From NCBI RefSeq assembly GCF_000949135.2, contig NZ_JTAN02000021.1:930001-994000 (forward strand): DNA of 64,000 nt, in the 5' to 3' direction. Position 1 is the first letter of the stretch. The number at the start of each line of letters is the position of its first letter. Below are positions 23,500 through 31,496 of the stretch, one piece after another. The translations under genes and the position numbers were made by a program. This DNA is from Burkholderia sp. USMB20 (GTDB lineage: Bacteria; Pseudomonadota; Gammaproteobacteria; Burkholderiales; Burkholderiaceae). The notes beneath the pieces are model-generated. The model worked only from the letters and a program-made list of their open reading frames with translations, was not told the origin of the DNA and did no database searches.

Positions 23500-24174
23500 T
23501 CACTGCTCGACATGCATTGCAACGTTCGACGGTCTCGACAGGACGATACCGTGTGCCGTCAGTTCGAGGATGCACGCGCGGGTCGCGGCGACCAGTTCCG
23601 CGTCGTGGGTCGACATCAGCACGACCGACGTCGGCGCCGCGGCCGCAATCATCCGGCACAGCTGCGCATGTGCGGCGGCATCGAGTGCATTGCTCGGTTC
23701 GTCGAGCAGTATCAAGGCCGGAGGGCCCATGAACGCACCGACCAGAAATACCTTGCGGCGCGTTCCCTGCGACAGCGCGCCAAGCGGTTCGTCGGCGTAT
23801 CGCGTCAACCCAAGGCGGTCGGCCGTCACCAGACCCTGCTCGAGATTCGTCCCCCGCGCATCGGCAATCAGCCGCCATACCGACGATGGTGTCACGAAAT
23901 CGTAGAACTCCTCACTGTCCGGCATGTAGCCAGTACAGGCCTTGGCCTTGTCCGCTGCACGGTCGATCGCGTGACCGCCCACTTCGACGACGCCCTCGTC
24001 GGGCCGGACCACGCCTGCCAGCAATTTCAGCAACGTCGATTTGCCGCTGCCGTTCTTGCCCCTCAGTGCATAGACGCCTGCCTGCAGTTCCAATTGTACG
24101 TCGCTGAAGATCGTCCGTCCGGCGTATCGCTTGCCCAGCCCCGCTACTCTCAGGATGCTCATGTCGTTTTCCAT
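23500..24174 (-). CDS. ABC transporter ATP-binding protein (ABC-2 exporter type)
   Basis: This is a 224-residue ATPase with Walker A GKNGSGKST, signature LSQGTRRK, Walker B ILLDEPSNALD and switch STHD. The form LSxGxRRK is common in ATPases that pair with ABC-2 permeases for drugs, lipids or small peptides. The start is taken at the ATG at 24174, next to the permease stop (TAG at 24177-24175). An ATG at 24162 (MSILRV) with GGAAA upstream is a good alternative. It is the last gene of the MbtH - permease - ATPase set. Two stop codons in a row end it. Confidence 0.85.
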   Translation of the reverse strand: MENDMSILRVAGLGKRYAGRTIFSDVQLELQAGVYALRGKNGSGKSTLLKLLAGVVRPDEGVVEVGGHAIDRAADKAKACTGYMPDSEEFYDFVTPSSVWRLIADARGTNLEQGLVTADRLGLTRYADEPLGALSQGTRRKVFLVGAFMGPPALILLDEPSNALDAAAHAQLCRMIAAAAPTSVVLMSTHDAELVAATRACILELTAHGIVLSRPSNVAMHVEQ

Positions 24175-25332
24175 CTATTTCAACATGCCGTAGCAAGCGA
24201 TCGCACAGCCCGCCGTCAGAAACGTATCGACGATGCGAGACGCCCGCGCGCCCCACCAGCGACACGCCGCCAATGCAACGGCGAGGCCGGCGTAGCATGC
24301 AAAGACGATGGCGTAGCGACGGCCTTCGTCGGTTGCAATTGCGAACGGAACGCAAATCGCCAGCACATAGGCACTCGACAGCCCCACGATGCTCATCGCC
24401 GCCGCCCGATTGAAGCGGGCAATCGCGCGAGGCAAGCTGCCCAGCCAACTGGTCAGCCGGCCTGATTCGTCGCGCATCCACCCATGCAGGATCGCGATCT
24501 GGTACAGCGCGAACGGCAGCACCACGTTCACGATGCCCCAATGTCGCGACAGATAGTCGGGCATCGAGACGATCCATCCGCAGATCATCGCCAGCACGGC
24601 CAGCATCAAGCCGCCCAGCCGCAGTGAATGACCGTAGACGTTCACCATCACCGCACGAACGAGTTCGAACGGATTCCCACCGCGGAGCAACGTCGCTCCG
24701 TGCTGTTCGCGCTCGACGAACGCGTCAAGCCGCGCGCGCCACAGTGCGACAACGCCGCACGCCAGGGCAAGTGCCGCGCAGGCGGTCCCTGCGACGCCGA
24801 AGCGAAGGACGATCCATAACAATGCGTTGGCCGCGAACACCGCCGTCAACGCCGCGCGCGACCGCGCAAGCAGCGCGAGCGGCGCGCCCGTCCAGGCGAG
24901 CGCAAGCGTCGCGACGACCAGCGCAAAGGTTGCGCCGGTCACCGTGTCGCGCGCGCCCAGCACGTGTCGCGCAATCGCGGCAGCGAGCATGATCCAGAAC
25001 GGCCACAGAGCAGCGCCCGTCACGATGAGATCGGCCGCACGATGCGCGCGGATCCCGCCTGGCAAACTCGCGCTCCAGCGGCGCGCGGCGCCACCGAACA
25101 CCGTATCGCCCTGCACGGCCACAGACGCGGCAGCCAGCATCGACAAGGTCGCCAGCACCGATGCCACGCCGAGTCCGGTTGCGTGTTCGGCCAGCAACAC
25201 TTTCATCGGCATGCCGAGCAGGTCGAGTTGCGCATTCAACGGCAGCCCGAACACGAAGATGCCGACGATGATCGCCAGCGTCTTCGCATGACGCGCGACA
25301 GCCTGTGCGACCACACGCGAATAGGCCTTCAT
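24175..25332 (-). CDS. ABC-2-type transporter membrane protein
   Basis: From the ATG at 25332 (MKAYSRVVAQ) this is a 385-residue, highly hydrophobic protein with about ten likely membrane segments. It has no enzyme motif. It has the size and context of a membrane partner for the adjacent ATPase, whose gene begins at the next base. It shows no resemblance to the FtsX-type permease at 1470-2876. The MbtH-like gene lies 68 bases upstream on the same strand. Substrate is unknown; an exported peptide or siderophore-like product is a guess from the MbtH neighbour. Confidence 0.75.
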   Translation of the reverse strand: MKAYSRVVAQAVARHAKTLAIIVGIFVFGLPLNAQLDLLGMPMKVLLAEHATGLGVASVLATLSMLAAASVAVQGDTVFGGAARRWSASLPGGIRAHRAADLIVTGAALWPFWIMLAAAIARHVLGARDTVTGATFALVVATLALAWTGAPLALLARSRAALTAVFAANALLWIVLRFGVAGTACAALALACGVVALWRARLDAFVEREQHGATLLRGGNPFELVRAVMVNVYGHSLRLGGLMLAVLAMICGWIVSMPDYLSRHWGIVNVVLPFALYQIAILHGWMRDESGRLTSWLGSLPRAIARFNRAAAMSIVGLSSAYVLAICVPFAIATDEGRRYAIVFACYAGLAVALAACRWWGARASRIVDTFLTAGCAIACYGMLK

Positions 25333-25400
25333 GCGCCAACCTATCAGCGTCCTCGATGCCCGCACGTTCGCGGCCGGCAAGCCGGCCTGCCTCGCGGCGT

Positions 25401-25613
25401 TCACGCGGCTCCCTCGCCTGCCATCGCCTGACGCACGCTCAGCGGACGCATGTCGGTCCAGGCGCTTCGAATGTGGTCGAGACATGGTTCCCGGGTGCCG
25501 CCGAATTCGGCCTTTTTCCAGCCGGACGGAATCTCCGTAGAAGTCGGCCAGATCGAATACTGCCCCTCCTGATTCGTCACGGCCTCATGGCGCTGGCTTT
25601 CGATTTCCTTCAT
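25401..25613 (-). CDS. MbtH-like protein (orphan, no NRPS nearby)
   Basis: This is a 70-residue protein with the MbtH core: NQEGQYSIWP, then IPSGWKKAEFGG, then CLDHI and WTDMRPLSV. The conserved Trp residues and the N-E/G-x-Y-S-x-W-P and WTDMRP motifs identify the family. MbtH proteins bind and activate adenylation domains of nonribosomal peptide synthetases. No adenylation domain of NRPS type is visible in the window; the AMP-ligase at 31.5 kb is of acyl-CoA synthetase type. It leads an apparent operon with the ABC-2 exporter. It may be the remains of a lost NRPS cluster or may serve NRPSs elsewhere. Confidence 0.85.
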   Translation of the reverse strand: MKEIESQRHEAVTNQEGQYSIWPTSTEIPSGWKKAEFGGTREPCLDHIRSAWTDMRPLSVRQAMAGEGAA

Positions 25614-26064
25614 GCTGCGTTTCTCTTTGTTCTCTCGGAAAACTGTTCTCGTTTTTGAACAAAGATTATTTCACGCCTGAATGGCAACTGTACGGCCCGG
25701 GTGTGCATCGGGCTCGCTTTCTCCGCTCTTTTCGAGATCGGACAACCCTAACCTCAGGTTCAGGCATTTCCATAATGCGCGCGCACATTTGCCACGCGAT
25801 GTCATATGGCGCTCGATAATGGCCCGCATTTTCTTTATCTTGAAAAATTGCATGCCTACGGACATGCAGCACCACCATGCTGCCCGTTATTCTCGCCTTC
25901 AGGCGAAAGTAAGAACTCGATGAGTCAACGCCGCCGACGGATGCCGCAATGCTCGACAAAGTTGCAGCGATGGTCACTAACGCCAAGGACCAAGTAGCGG
26001 CTCTTTCCATGCAACTTTGGTGGAATGACATCATCCTCGGCGGACTTGTACTTCGGCACCGGTG
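25614..26064. other. AT-rich intergenic stretch upstream of the MbtH-like gene
   Basis: No supported gene was found. Close to the MbtH start are direct repeats TTGTTCTC (25627-25634) and CTGTTCTC (25643-25650) and an opposed TTGAACAA (25656-25663), possibly regulator sites. Short ORFs on both strands lack ribosome sites and family motifs. This is probably island DNA in decay. Confidence 0.4.
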
Positions 26065-26282
26065 AGAAACCGCCTCGTCAAGCGGCTAACCGCTAACGCG
26101 TTCGGGCGGGCTTTCCGTCGGCCCACGCAGCGGGCACGCGCCCGGTACGAAGCGACAAGCCGTTTTTTGAACACGGACTGAACATCATGGAAGTTGCCAG
26201 TATCACCGGGCACAAGACGCTTGCCATGCTGCGGCGGTATATGCACCTGCGAGCCGACGACTTCGCTCTGAGGCTAGACTGA
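26065..26282 (+). pseudogene. Phage-type tyrosine recombinase (integrase), C-terminal remnant
   Basis: One frame reads LTANAFGRAFRRPTQRARARYEATSRF. The next frame continues EHGLNIMEVASITGHKTLAM and LRRYMHLRADDFALRL, then TGA. Together these match the C-terminal part of phage-type integrases, including GHKT and the catalytic Tyr in RRYMHL. The frame change falls in a run of six T (26163-26168), and the segment with the HxLRH motif is missing between RYE and ATSRF. It is therefore both deleted and frameshifted. It lies about 1.5 kb from tRNA-Arg, a usual attachment target. Confidence 0.8.
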
Positions 26283-26388
26283 CAGACTCCGAGCAAGGGG
26301 CGGGACGGGGAACGTTTCCCGTCACCGCCCGAAGCCTCAATTGGCGCAACCGCGATCTATCAATCAAGAGGGATCGCAAGTCGAATGG

Positions 26389-27015
26389 CTATTTGCTCGC
26401 CGTCGTTGACGAATCGAGGATTCCGGTATTGATGACCTTGTCCACGAAATTCTCCATCGCATTCGCGATTGCCTTCTGTCCGGCGTCCGCCAACGCGTCT
26501 GCACCTACGCCGCAAGACCCATCTTGACTCGAATGTCCCTGTCCGCGAAACGTCGTCGCAATCAGTTCCTTACCCGCCTTATCAGATACGCGGGCGCGAA
26601 TTGCTATGTCTACGTTCGCATCTGCTGTCGGGACGAAGAAGCCGGGGGTAAAACGGACGCGCGGATCGAACTCAGCGAGGTCGAACTTGAAAACCAGTCC
26701 GTCACCCAATGTGGGAATTGCACCGCCGTTCCTGACCGCGTGAGGAAAGGCCGCTTCAACCGTCTTCGACAAGGAATTTTCGAGGGTCTCTCCGATATAC
26801 ATGGGGTATCGGTGAGCGCCGCACTGGAACCCCGGCTTCACCTCCTTCCCGGCAGTCGCTAGGTTGTCACTGAACACCACATACGCCTTGTCCTGCTTGA
26901 CCTTGGTGCTCATTACTTCAGCAGCCCCTGATTGGGACGACACTTGCACGTTATAAGCGCAACCCGAACACAGACTAACCACTGCAAGAGCGGTTAGTGA
27001 TTTGATCCATCGCAT
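26389..27015 (-). CDS. Hypothetical lipoprotein
   Basis: This is a 208-residue protein. The start MRWIKSLTALAVVSLCSGC has a lipobox (LCSGC), so the mature protein should be acylated at Cys19 and anchored in a membrane. The body has no motif I recognise; it contains FQCGAHRYPMYIGETLENSL and a C-terminal stretch ALADAGQKAIANAMENFVDK that looks helical. GC content is below that of the core genes. It lies alone in the island next to the integrase remnant. Confidence 0.75.
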   Translation of the reverse strand: MRWIKSLTALAVVSLCSGCAYNVQVSSQSGAAEVMSTKVKQDKAYVVFSDNLATAGKEVKPGFQCGAHRYPMYIGETLENSLSKTVEAAFPHAVRNGGAIPTLGDGLVFKFDLAEFDPRVRFTPGFFVPTADANVDIAIRARVSDKAGKELIATTFRGQGHSSQDGSCGVGADALADAGQKAIANAMENFVDKVINTGILDSSTTASK

Positions 27016-27181
27016 AGCATTCCCCGTAACTCATTCATTTTGTAAGCCATCCCGCTAAAGGAGATAGCTCGAATAGGTTAACGGCAGCAGTAGCTTCAAT
27101 CTATAGGTGTCGCCGAACATCGGCCCCCTGCAGCGCGCCTCACAATTTCAAATCAACACAATAACGACATCTCGGGGAAGC

Positions 27182-27773
27182 ATGAGGACAATGACATTGG
27201 CGTGTGTAGCCATTGGACTATTGACTGAGTGCGGGAAATCCGACCAGCGGACCACGGGAACACCAGTGTCCAATACGAATGCGCCGACAGTCGTCGCGCT
27301 TTCGTTCACCATCGAAGGTGCATCGTTGATGCGATATGTTTCAGAACAACCTCAAGTTCGCCAAGGTACAGGTCGGCGTGAATGGCGGAGCGGCGGTGCA
27401 ATGGTCCGCAACCTCGATTGCGATAGCCGGGAAGGTCGCGACGTTCGGCGCGGATTCGGTCGAAGTGTCGGTGCGTCGCAATGAGGTGCTCCAATCGCAC
27501 GGCGGCAGATTCCGGGAAGTCGCACACGCGTACTACAGCCAGAATCCCAACCATTCAGAGGTCAGCCTACCAAGCATCCACGCCTCGATCTTGTCGTGCG
27601 ACCGGCTCGGCATTTCAGCTTACGACGCCGTCAAAAATGCTTGTCAGAGTGAGCCGCCGGTCTCACATGGATTGGTTGCGATCGTGGTTGACTACAAACA
27701 CCTACATGCTGCCCACACGAGCGCGCCGACAGAGGATGAGAAATTTGAAAATAAATATCAGCTAACGCACTGA
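27182..27773 (+). pseudogene. Probable frameshifted lipoprotein gene
   Basis: A first frame from the ATG at 27182 (MRTMTLACVAIGLLTECGKS) has a lipobox-like LTEC and a ribosome site (GGGGAAG). It reads well to about SFTIEGASLMRY near 27340. From 27336 another frame reads coding-like sequence to a stop at 27773 (FAKVQVGVNGGAAVQW, then ADSVEVSVRRNEVLQSHGG), with no ribosome site before its ATG. I read this as one lipoprotein gene of about 200 codons broken by a frameshift near 27330-27345. Two separate genes are possible. Confidence 0.45.
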
Positions 27774-27779
27774 TTCCAT

Positions 27780-27856
27780 TGGCCCGCCCTACACGATTCG
27801 AACGTGTGACCTACGGCTTAGAAGGCCGTTGCTCTATCCAACTGAGCTAAGGGCGG
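27780..27856 (-). tRNA. tRNA-Arg (anticodon UCU)
   Basis: This is a 77-base tRNA with encoded CCA. The acceptor stem is CCGCCCT/AGGGCGG, the anticodon stem-loop is CGGCCTTCTAAGCCG with TCT, and the T arm is ACACG-TTCGAAT-CGTGT. Its 3' end faces the island with the integrase remnant, which suggests it is the attachment target. Confidence 0.95.
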
Positions 27857-28047
27857 TCGAGGGGAAAAGACACGGCGACAAGACAAAACCCGGACCGCAT
27901 TCCACGCGAAAGGCTTCGAGCGCCACCACCACACCGCAAAACTCGAAACTCCGAAACGAAACGGGCCCGGCATGAAGCCGAGCCCGAAATTATACCCGAT
28001 CATCGCGTCACATCACGCGCGACGCGCGACCGGCGGCACCGCAACCC

Positions 28048-28878
28048 TCAAACCGGCTGCGGATGCAGCATGAACCAGCCGAGACAGAACACCCCGGCAA
28101 TCACGCAATACACGCCGAACGAAGCCAGGCGCCCGCGCCCTTCGAAATAGCGCATCAGGAACCGCACGCTCAGATAAGCCGCGATCGCCGTCAGCACGCC
28201 GCCGAGCAGCGCATCCGCGAGCTGGTCGCGCGCATGGAACAGCTTCGGCAGTTCGAGCACGCCCGCGGCAAAAATGATCGGCGTGCCGAGCAGGAACGAA
28301 AACTCCGCGGCCTTCTCCGCCGTCAGCCCGGCCACGTTGCCGGCGATCATCGTCAGCCCGCTGCGCGAGAAACCCGGGATCAGCGCGCCGATCTGCGCCA
28401 GGCCCACGAAGAACGCCTGCTTGAACGTCATCTTCTCGGGCGGTTGATGCGCACGGCTGCGCTGGATCCGGTCGCCGATCCACAGCAGCACGCCGTTGAC
28501 GATCAGCGCGATCGCGACGATCCGCAGGTCGTGGAACACGCGCTCGATGCGCTTCTCGAGCAGCAGGCCGACGATCCCGGTCGGGATCGTACCGATGATC
28601 AGCGCCCACATCAGGTGCCCGTCGTCGTTCTTGCGGCCGCCGAGCTGCGCGAAGAAGCCGCTGATCAGCGCGATCCAGCGCGCGCGGAAATACCACAGCA
28701 GCGCGAGCGCGGTGCCGAGGTGCAGCGCGACGAGGAACGGCAGCAACTGCGGCGCATGCTTGTCGATGTGCATGCCGAACAGCGCGGGCACGAGCAGCGT
28801 GTGGCCGAGACTGCTGACGGGGAAGAGTTCGGTAACGCCCTGCAGGACGCTCAGGAATACCAGAAACCAGAGACTCAC
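28048..28878 (-). CDS. uppP: Undecaprenyl-diphosphatase (BacA/UppP)
   Basis: This membrane enzyme removes a phosphate from undecaprenyl diphosphate to recycle the lipid carrier for peptidoglycan and other wall polymers. The motif [13 protein letters not shown] holds the catalytic Glu and Ser, and PGFSRSG is the second active-site motif. Seven to eight hydrophobic segments are visible. I use the GTG at 28878 (VSLWFLVFL), preceded by AAAGGA, giving 276 residues, the usual family size. An ATG at 28929 would add 17 polar residues that do not fit a membrane N-terminus. Confidence 0.92.
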   Translation of the reverse strand: MSLWFLVFLSVLQGVTELFPVSSLGHTLLVPALFGMHIDKHAPQLLPFLVALHLGTALALLWYFRARWIALISGFFAQLGGRKNDDGHLMWALIIGTIPTGIVGLLLEKRIERVFHDLRIVAIALIVNGVLLWIGDRIQRSRAHQPPEKMTFKQAFFVGLAQIGALIPGFSRSGLTMIAGNVAGLTAEKAAEFSFLLGTPIIFAAGVLELPKLFHARDQLADALLGGVLTAIAAYLSVRFLMRYFEGRGRLASFGVYCVIAGVFCLGWFMLHPQPV

Positions 28879-29047
28879 GCGTCGGTCCTTTTGGTGGTGA
28901 TCAGTCGGGAAGAGGAGCGGACGACGCATCGCGCGTCCGAAAAAACGCGCCCCGATTATGCCCAGCCCAGATTACTGCGCCAAGGCATTTGACTGGTTAT
29001 TGCGGCAATGCACACAAACGCTTGCAATTTGTAAGCGCGCAGAAAGC

Positions 29048-29074
29048 AAAAAGCCCGCCATTTGCATGGCGGGC
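29048..29074 (-). terminator. Rho-independent terminator of the 28-residue ORF
   Basis: GCCCGCCAT (29053-29061) pairs with ATGGCGGGC (29066-29074). On the minus strand the stem is followed directly by five T. It lies 26 bases past the stop of the small membrane protein gene. Confidence 0.85.
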
Positions 29075-29099
29075 CTTGCGATTCCGGCAGAAATTGCCG

Positions 29100-29186
29100 T
29101 CAGCGGCCGAGCTGATAGAAAAACAATACCGTGCTGCCGGTGAACATGCCGAACAGTGCGATTCCCATTGCCATTGCCAGATCCAT
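29100..29186 (-). CDS. 28-residue single-pass membrane protein
   Basis: The ATG at 29186 lies just after GGAGGGG. The product starts MDLAMAMGIALFGMFTG, is hydrophobic throughout, and ends YQLGR. A strong terminator follows. A ribosome site, short ORF and terminator together argue for a real small membrane protein, though no family is known to me. Confidence 0.65.
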   Translation of the reverse strand: MDLAMAMGIALFGMFTGSTVLFFYQLGR

Positions 29187-29364
29187 GGCCCCCTCCACGA
29201 AGTGTCATGACCCGGCAACATCACCGGTTTAGAGGCATTATCCAGACCGTCGGCAGGTTGAAAAACTCGCAATTTCCCCGAGAAGGGTTTTCCCCGACCG
29301 CCTCGCAACCCGATAATGGAGCGCGCCATCGCGCACCCCGCCCACCCGTTCATACCGATTCGCC

Positions 29365-30276
29365 ATGCCGATCTTCCAGCAGCACGACATTCATGAACTC
29401 CACGCCGGCCCGTCGCTCGTTCGGGTCGCCCCGCAATTCGGCGGCCGCCTGCTGTCGTGGCACGTCGACGGCGAGCCGGTCATCTTCTGGCCGGACGCGG
29501 CCGACTGGAGCAACCTCGCGCGCGTGCGCGGCGGCAATCCGCTGCTGTTTCCGTTCCTCGGCCGCCATCGCGTCGACGGCGAACTGGGCCGCTGGCGCGA
29601 TGCCGCCGGCGTGGTCCGCGACCTGCCGATGCACGGCTTCGCGCGCGACCTGCCGTTCGCGGCACGCCCGTCGGCCGACGGCGCCGCGCTGTCGATGACG
29701 CTCGACGCGAACGACGCGCTGCGCGACAGCTATCCGTTCGATTTCCGGTTCGAGACGACCTACCGGCTCGCCGATGCGCACACGCTCGACGTCGCGCTCA
29801 CCACGACCAACCGCGGCGACACGCCGCTGCCCTACTACGCGGGCCATCATTTCTATTTCGCGCTGCCGCACGGCGAACGTGCAGAAACCACGCTCGAGCT
29901 GCCGCCGACGCGCCGCTGCATGCAGCGCGCCGACGGCTCGATCAGCCCGCTCGAGCCCGGCGCAGCGTCGTACAGCCTCGGCGATCCGGACATCCTCGAC
30001 CGCTTCCACTGTCTCGACGGCGCGCCGTCCACGCCGGTACGCATCGTGATGCCGGGCCGCCGCCGCACGATCGAGATCGCGCTCGACGTACCGGGCTCGA
30101 TCCCGTGGTACGCGGTCACGACCTGGACGGAAAAACCGGAATCGGACTTCTACTGCGTCGAGCCTTGGCTCGGCCTGCCGGACGCTATCCACAACGGCCT
30201 CGGGCTGCGCATGCTCGCGCCGGGCGCGACGGAAACGGCCACACTGCGGATTCGCGTGCTGCCGCTCGCCGGCTGA
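29365..30276 (+). CDS. Aldose 1-epimerase (GalM) family protein
   Basis: This is a 303-residue protein of the galactose-mutarotase fold. Motifs include APQFGGRLLSWH, GNPLLFPFLGRHR, PMHGFARDLPF, a catalytic-type His pair in YAGHHFYFALP and the conserved Glu in CVEPWLG. The family interconverts alpha and beta anomers of free or phosphorylated hexoses in the cytosol. The sequence does not show which sugar. It stands as a single gene; a hairpin with a short T-run follows before the nlpD-like gene. Confidence 0.8.
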   Translation: MPIFQQHDIHELHAGPSLVRVAPQFGGRLLSWHVDGEPVIFWPDAADWSNLARVRGGNPLLFPFLGRHRVDGELGRWRDAAGVVRDLPMHGFARDLPFAARPSADGAALSMTLDANDALRDSYPFDFRFETTYRLADAHTLDVALTTTNRGDTPLPYYAGHHFYFALPHGERAETTLELPPTRRCMQRADGSISPLEPGAASYSLGDPDILDRFHCLDGAPSTPVRIVMPGRRRTIEIALDVPGSIPWYAVTTWTEKPESDFYCVEPWLGLPDAIHNGLGLRMLAPGATETATLRIRVLPLAG

Positions 30277-30371
30277 CATCGGCCGCGCCGAACCGGTGCG
30301 CGCCGGCCGCGCCCGCGGCCCGAAACTGCGGTGCGCGGGTCGAACCCGTTAAAATCGGACGTTTTGTATCG

Positions 30372-30398
30372 CCTGCCGCGTCGCGCGCGGCAGGGTTT
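30372..30398 (+). terminator. Hairpin with T4 between epimerase and nlpD-like genes
   Basis: CCTGCCGCG (30372-30380) pairs with CGCGGCAGG (30386-30394), followed by GTTTTG. It ends 12 bases before the nlpD-like ATG, so it may be a terminator for the epimerase gene or a 5' UTR stem. Confidence 0.45.
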
Positions 30399-30409
30399 TG
30401 CGAGGTTCA

Positions 30410-31102
30410 ATGATCGGAACAACAACGAAGCGGCTCGTCGCGGCCGCCTGCGCCGCGCTGCTCGTCGCGTGCGGCTCCGCTCCCGTCGGCCCGGGTTACT
30501 ACCGCGTCGAGCGCGGCGACACGCTCTACAAGATCGCGCGCGAGAATCGCACGTCGACGGCCAACATCGTGCGCTGGAACCAGATCACGAACCCCGACGC
30601 GATCGAGGTCGGCCAGGTGCTGCGGGTCGCGCCGCCGCCCGGCACGACGACCGCGTCGACCACCGGCACCGGCAGCGCGGGCCGCAGCCGCCCCGCGCCT
30701 TCCGCGCCGGTCGAATCGGCGGTCAAGCCGGCCAGCAGCATCGCGCTGATCTGGCCGGCCGCCGGCAACGTGGTGCGCAGCTTCGACGGCTCGAAATCCA
30801 AGGGCATCGATATCGCGAACGCTGCGGGCACGCCGGTGCTGGCCGCCGCGCCGGGCACCGTCGTCTATGCGGGCAACGGATTGCGCGGCTACGGCAACCT
30901 GATCATCCTCAAGCACAACGCCGATTACCTGACGGCCTACGCGCACAACCGTGCGCTGCTCGTGAAGGAAGGCCAGCCGGTCACGCAAGGGCAGACGATC
31001 GCGGAGATGGGCAACAGCGACAGCGACCGCACCGCGCTGCACTTCGAGCTGCGCTACGGTGGCCGCTCGATCGATCCGGCACGCTACCTGCCGGCGCGCT
31101 GA
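30410..31102 (+). CDS. nlpD: NlpD-like LysM/LytM lipoprotein (degenerate M23 peptidase)
   Basis: The ATG at 30410 follows GAGG and gives 230 residues. The signal and lipobox LLVACG, a LysM domain (YYRVERGDTLYKIARENR, about residues 28-75), a Thr/Ala linker and a LytM domain (about 110-230) give the NlpD layout. The zinc ligands of active M23 enzymes are replaced: the usual HxGxD reads SKGIDIA and HxH reads TALHFE. The protein is therefore expected to activate cell-wall amidases and not to cut peptidoglycan itself. The usual neighbours of nlpD (surE, pcm, rpoS) are not beside it, so it may be a paralogue. Confidence 0.8.
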   Translation: MIGTTTKRLVAAACAALLVACGSAPVGPGYYRVERGDTLYKIARENRTSTANIVRWNQITNPDAIEVGQVLRVAPPPGTTTASTTGTGSAGRSRPAPSAPVESAVKPASSIALIWPAAGNVVRSFDGSKSKGIDIANAAGTPVLAAAPGTVVYAGNGLRGYGNLIILKHNADYLTAYAHNRALLVKEGQPVTQGQTIAEMGNSDSDRTALHFELRYGGRSIDPARYLPAR

Positions 31103-31199
31103 GCGCGCCAGCGTCGACGGAAGGCGACGGCAGGCGACGGACGACACGCGATGCCGGCACGCATCGCATGTCGTCGCGAGGGAGATCGGGAAGGTTGGG

Positions 31200-31319
31200 T
31201 CAGCGCTTGCGCAGACGGCCGGTGAACCGGCCGGACAGCGGATCGACGCGGCTGGCGAACGCCACCAGCGCCCCGATTCCGAAGAGGCTGAACCCCGCAG
31301 CTATCAGAAGCAAATCCAT
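31200..31319 (-). CDS. Small membrane protein (39 residues)
   Basis: The start is ATG 31319 (MDLLLIAAGFSLFGIGALVA), or ATG 31325 two codons earlier. One hydrophobic helix is followed by a basic tail ending TGRLRKR. The ribosome site is weak. The short helix plus positive tail is a credible small inner-membrane protein, but no family is recognised. The rest of the 31103-31496 gap shows only the upstream region of the AMP-ligase gene. Confidence 0.4.
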   Translation of the reverse strand: MDLLLIAAGFSLFGIGALVAFASRVDPLSGRFTGRLRKR

Positions 31320-31496
31320 GGTCATATCACTGTTTTGTCGTGATCTTATGCGTCATGACGGAATCGTGCACTGAGCCGCACCGGTTGCACGAGTCCGCAC
31401 ATTCCCTATCTATCAGACGCCATTGTGGTTTCGGTCGCGTGAAATGCCGATGTAATCTATCGACCGATGCCGACGATCGACGCCAAGGAGACTCGC

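Noticed and set aside
25666-26034. 122-codon minus-strand ORF upstream of the MbtH-like gene
   Set aside because: It has no ribosome site, no motif and mixed composition; the region looks decayed.
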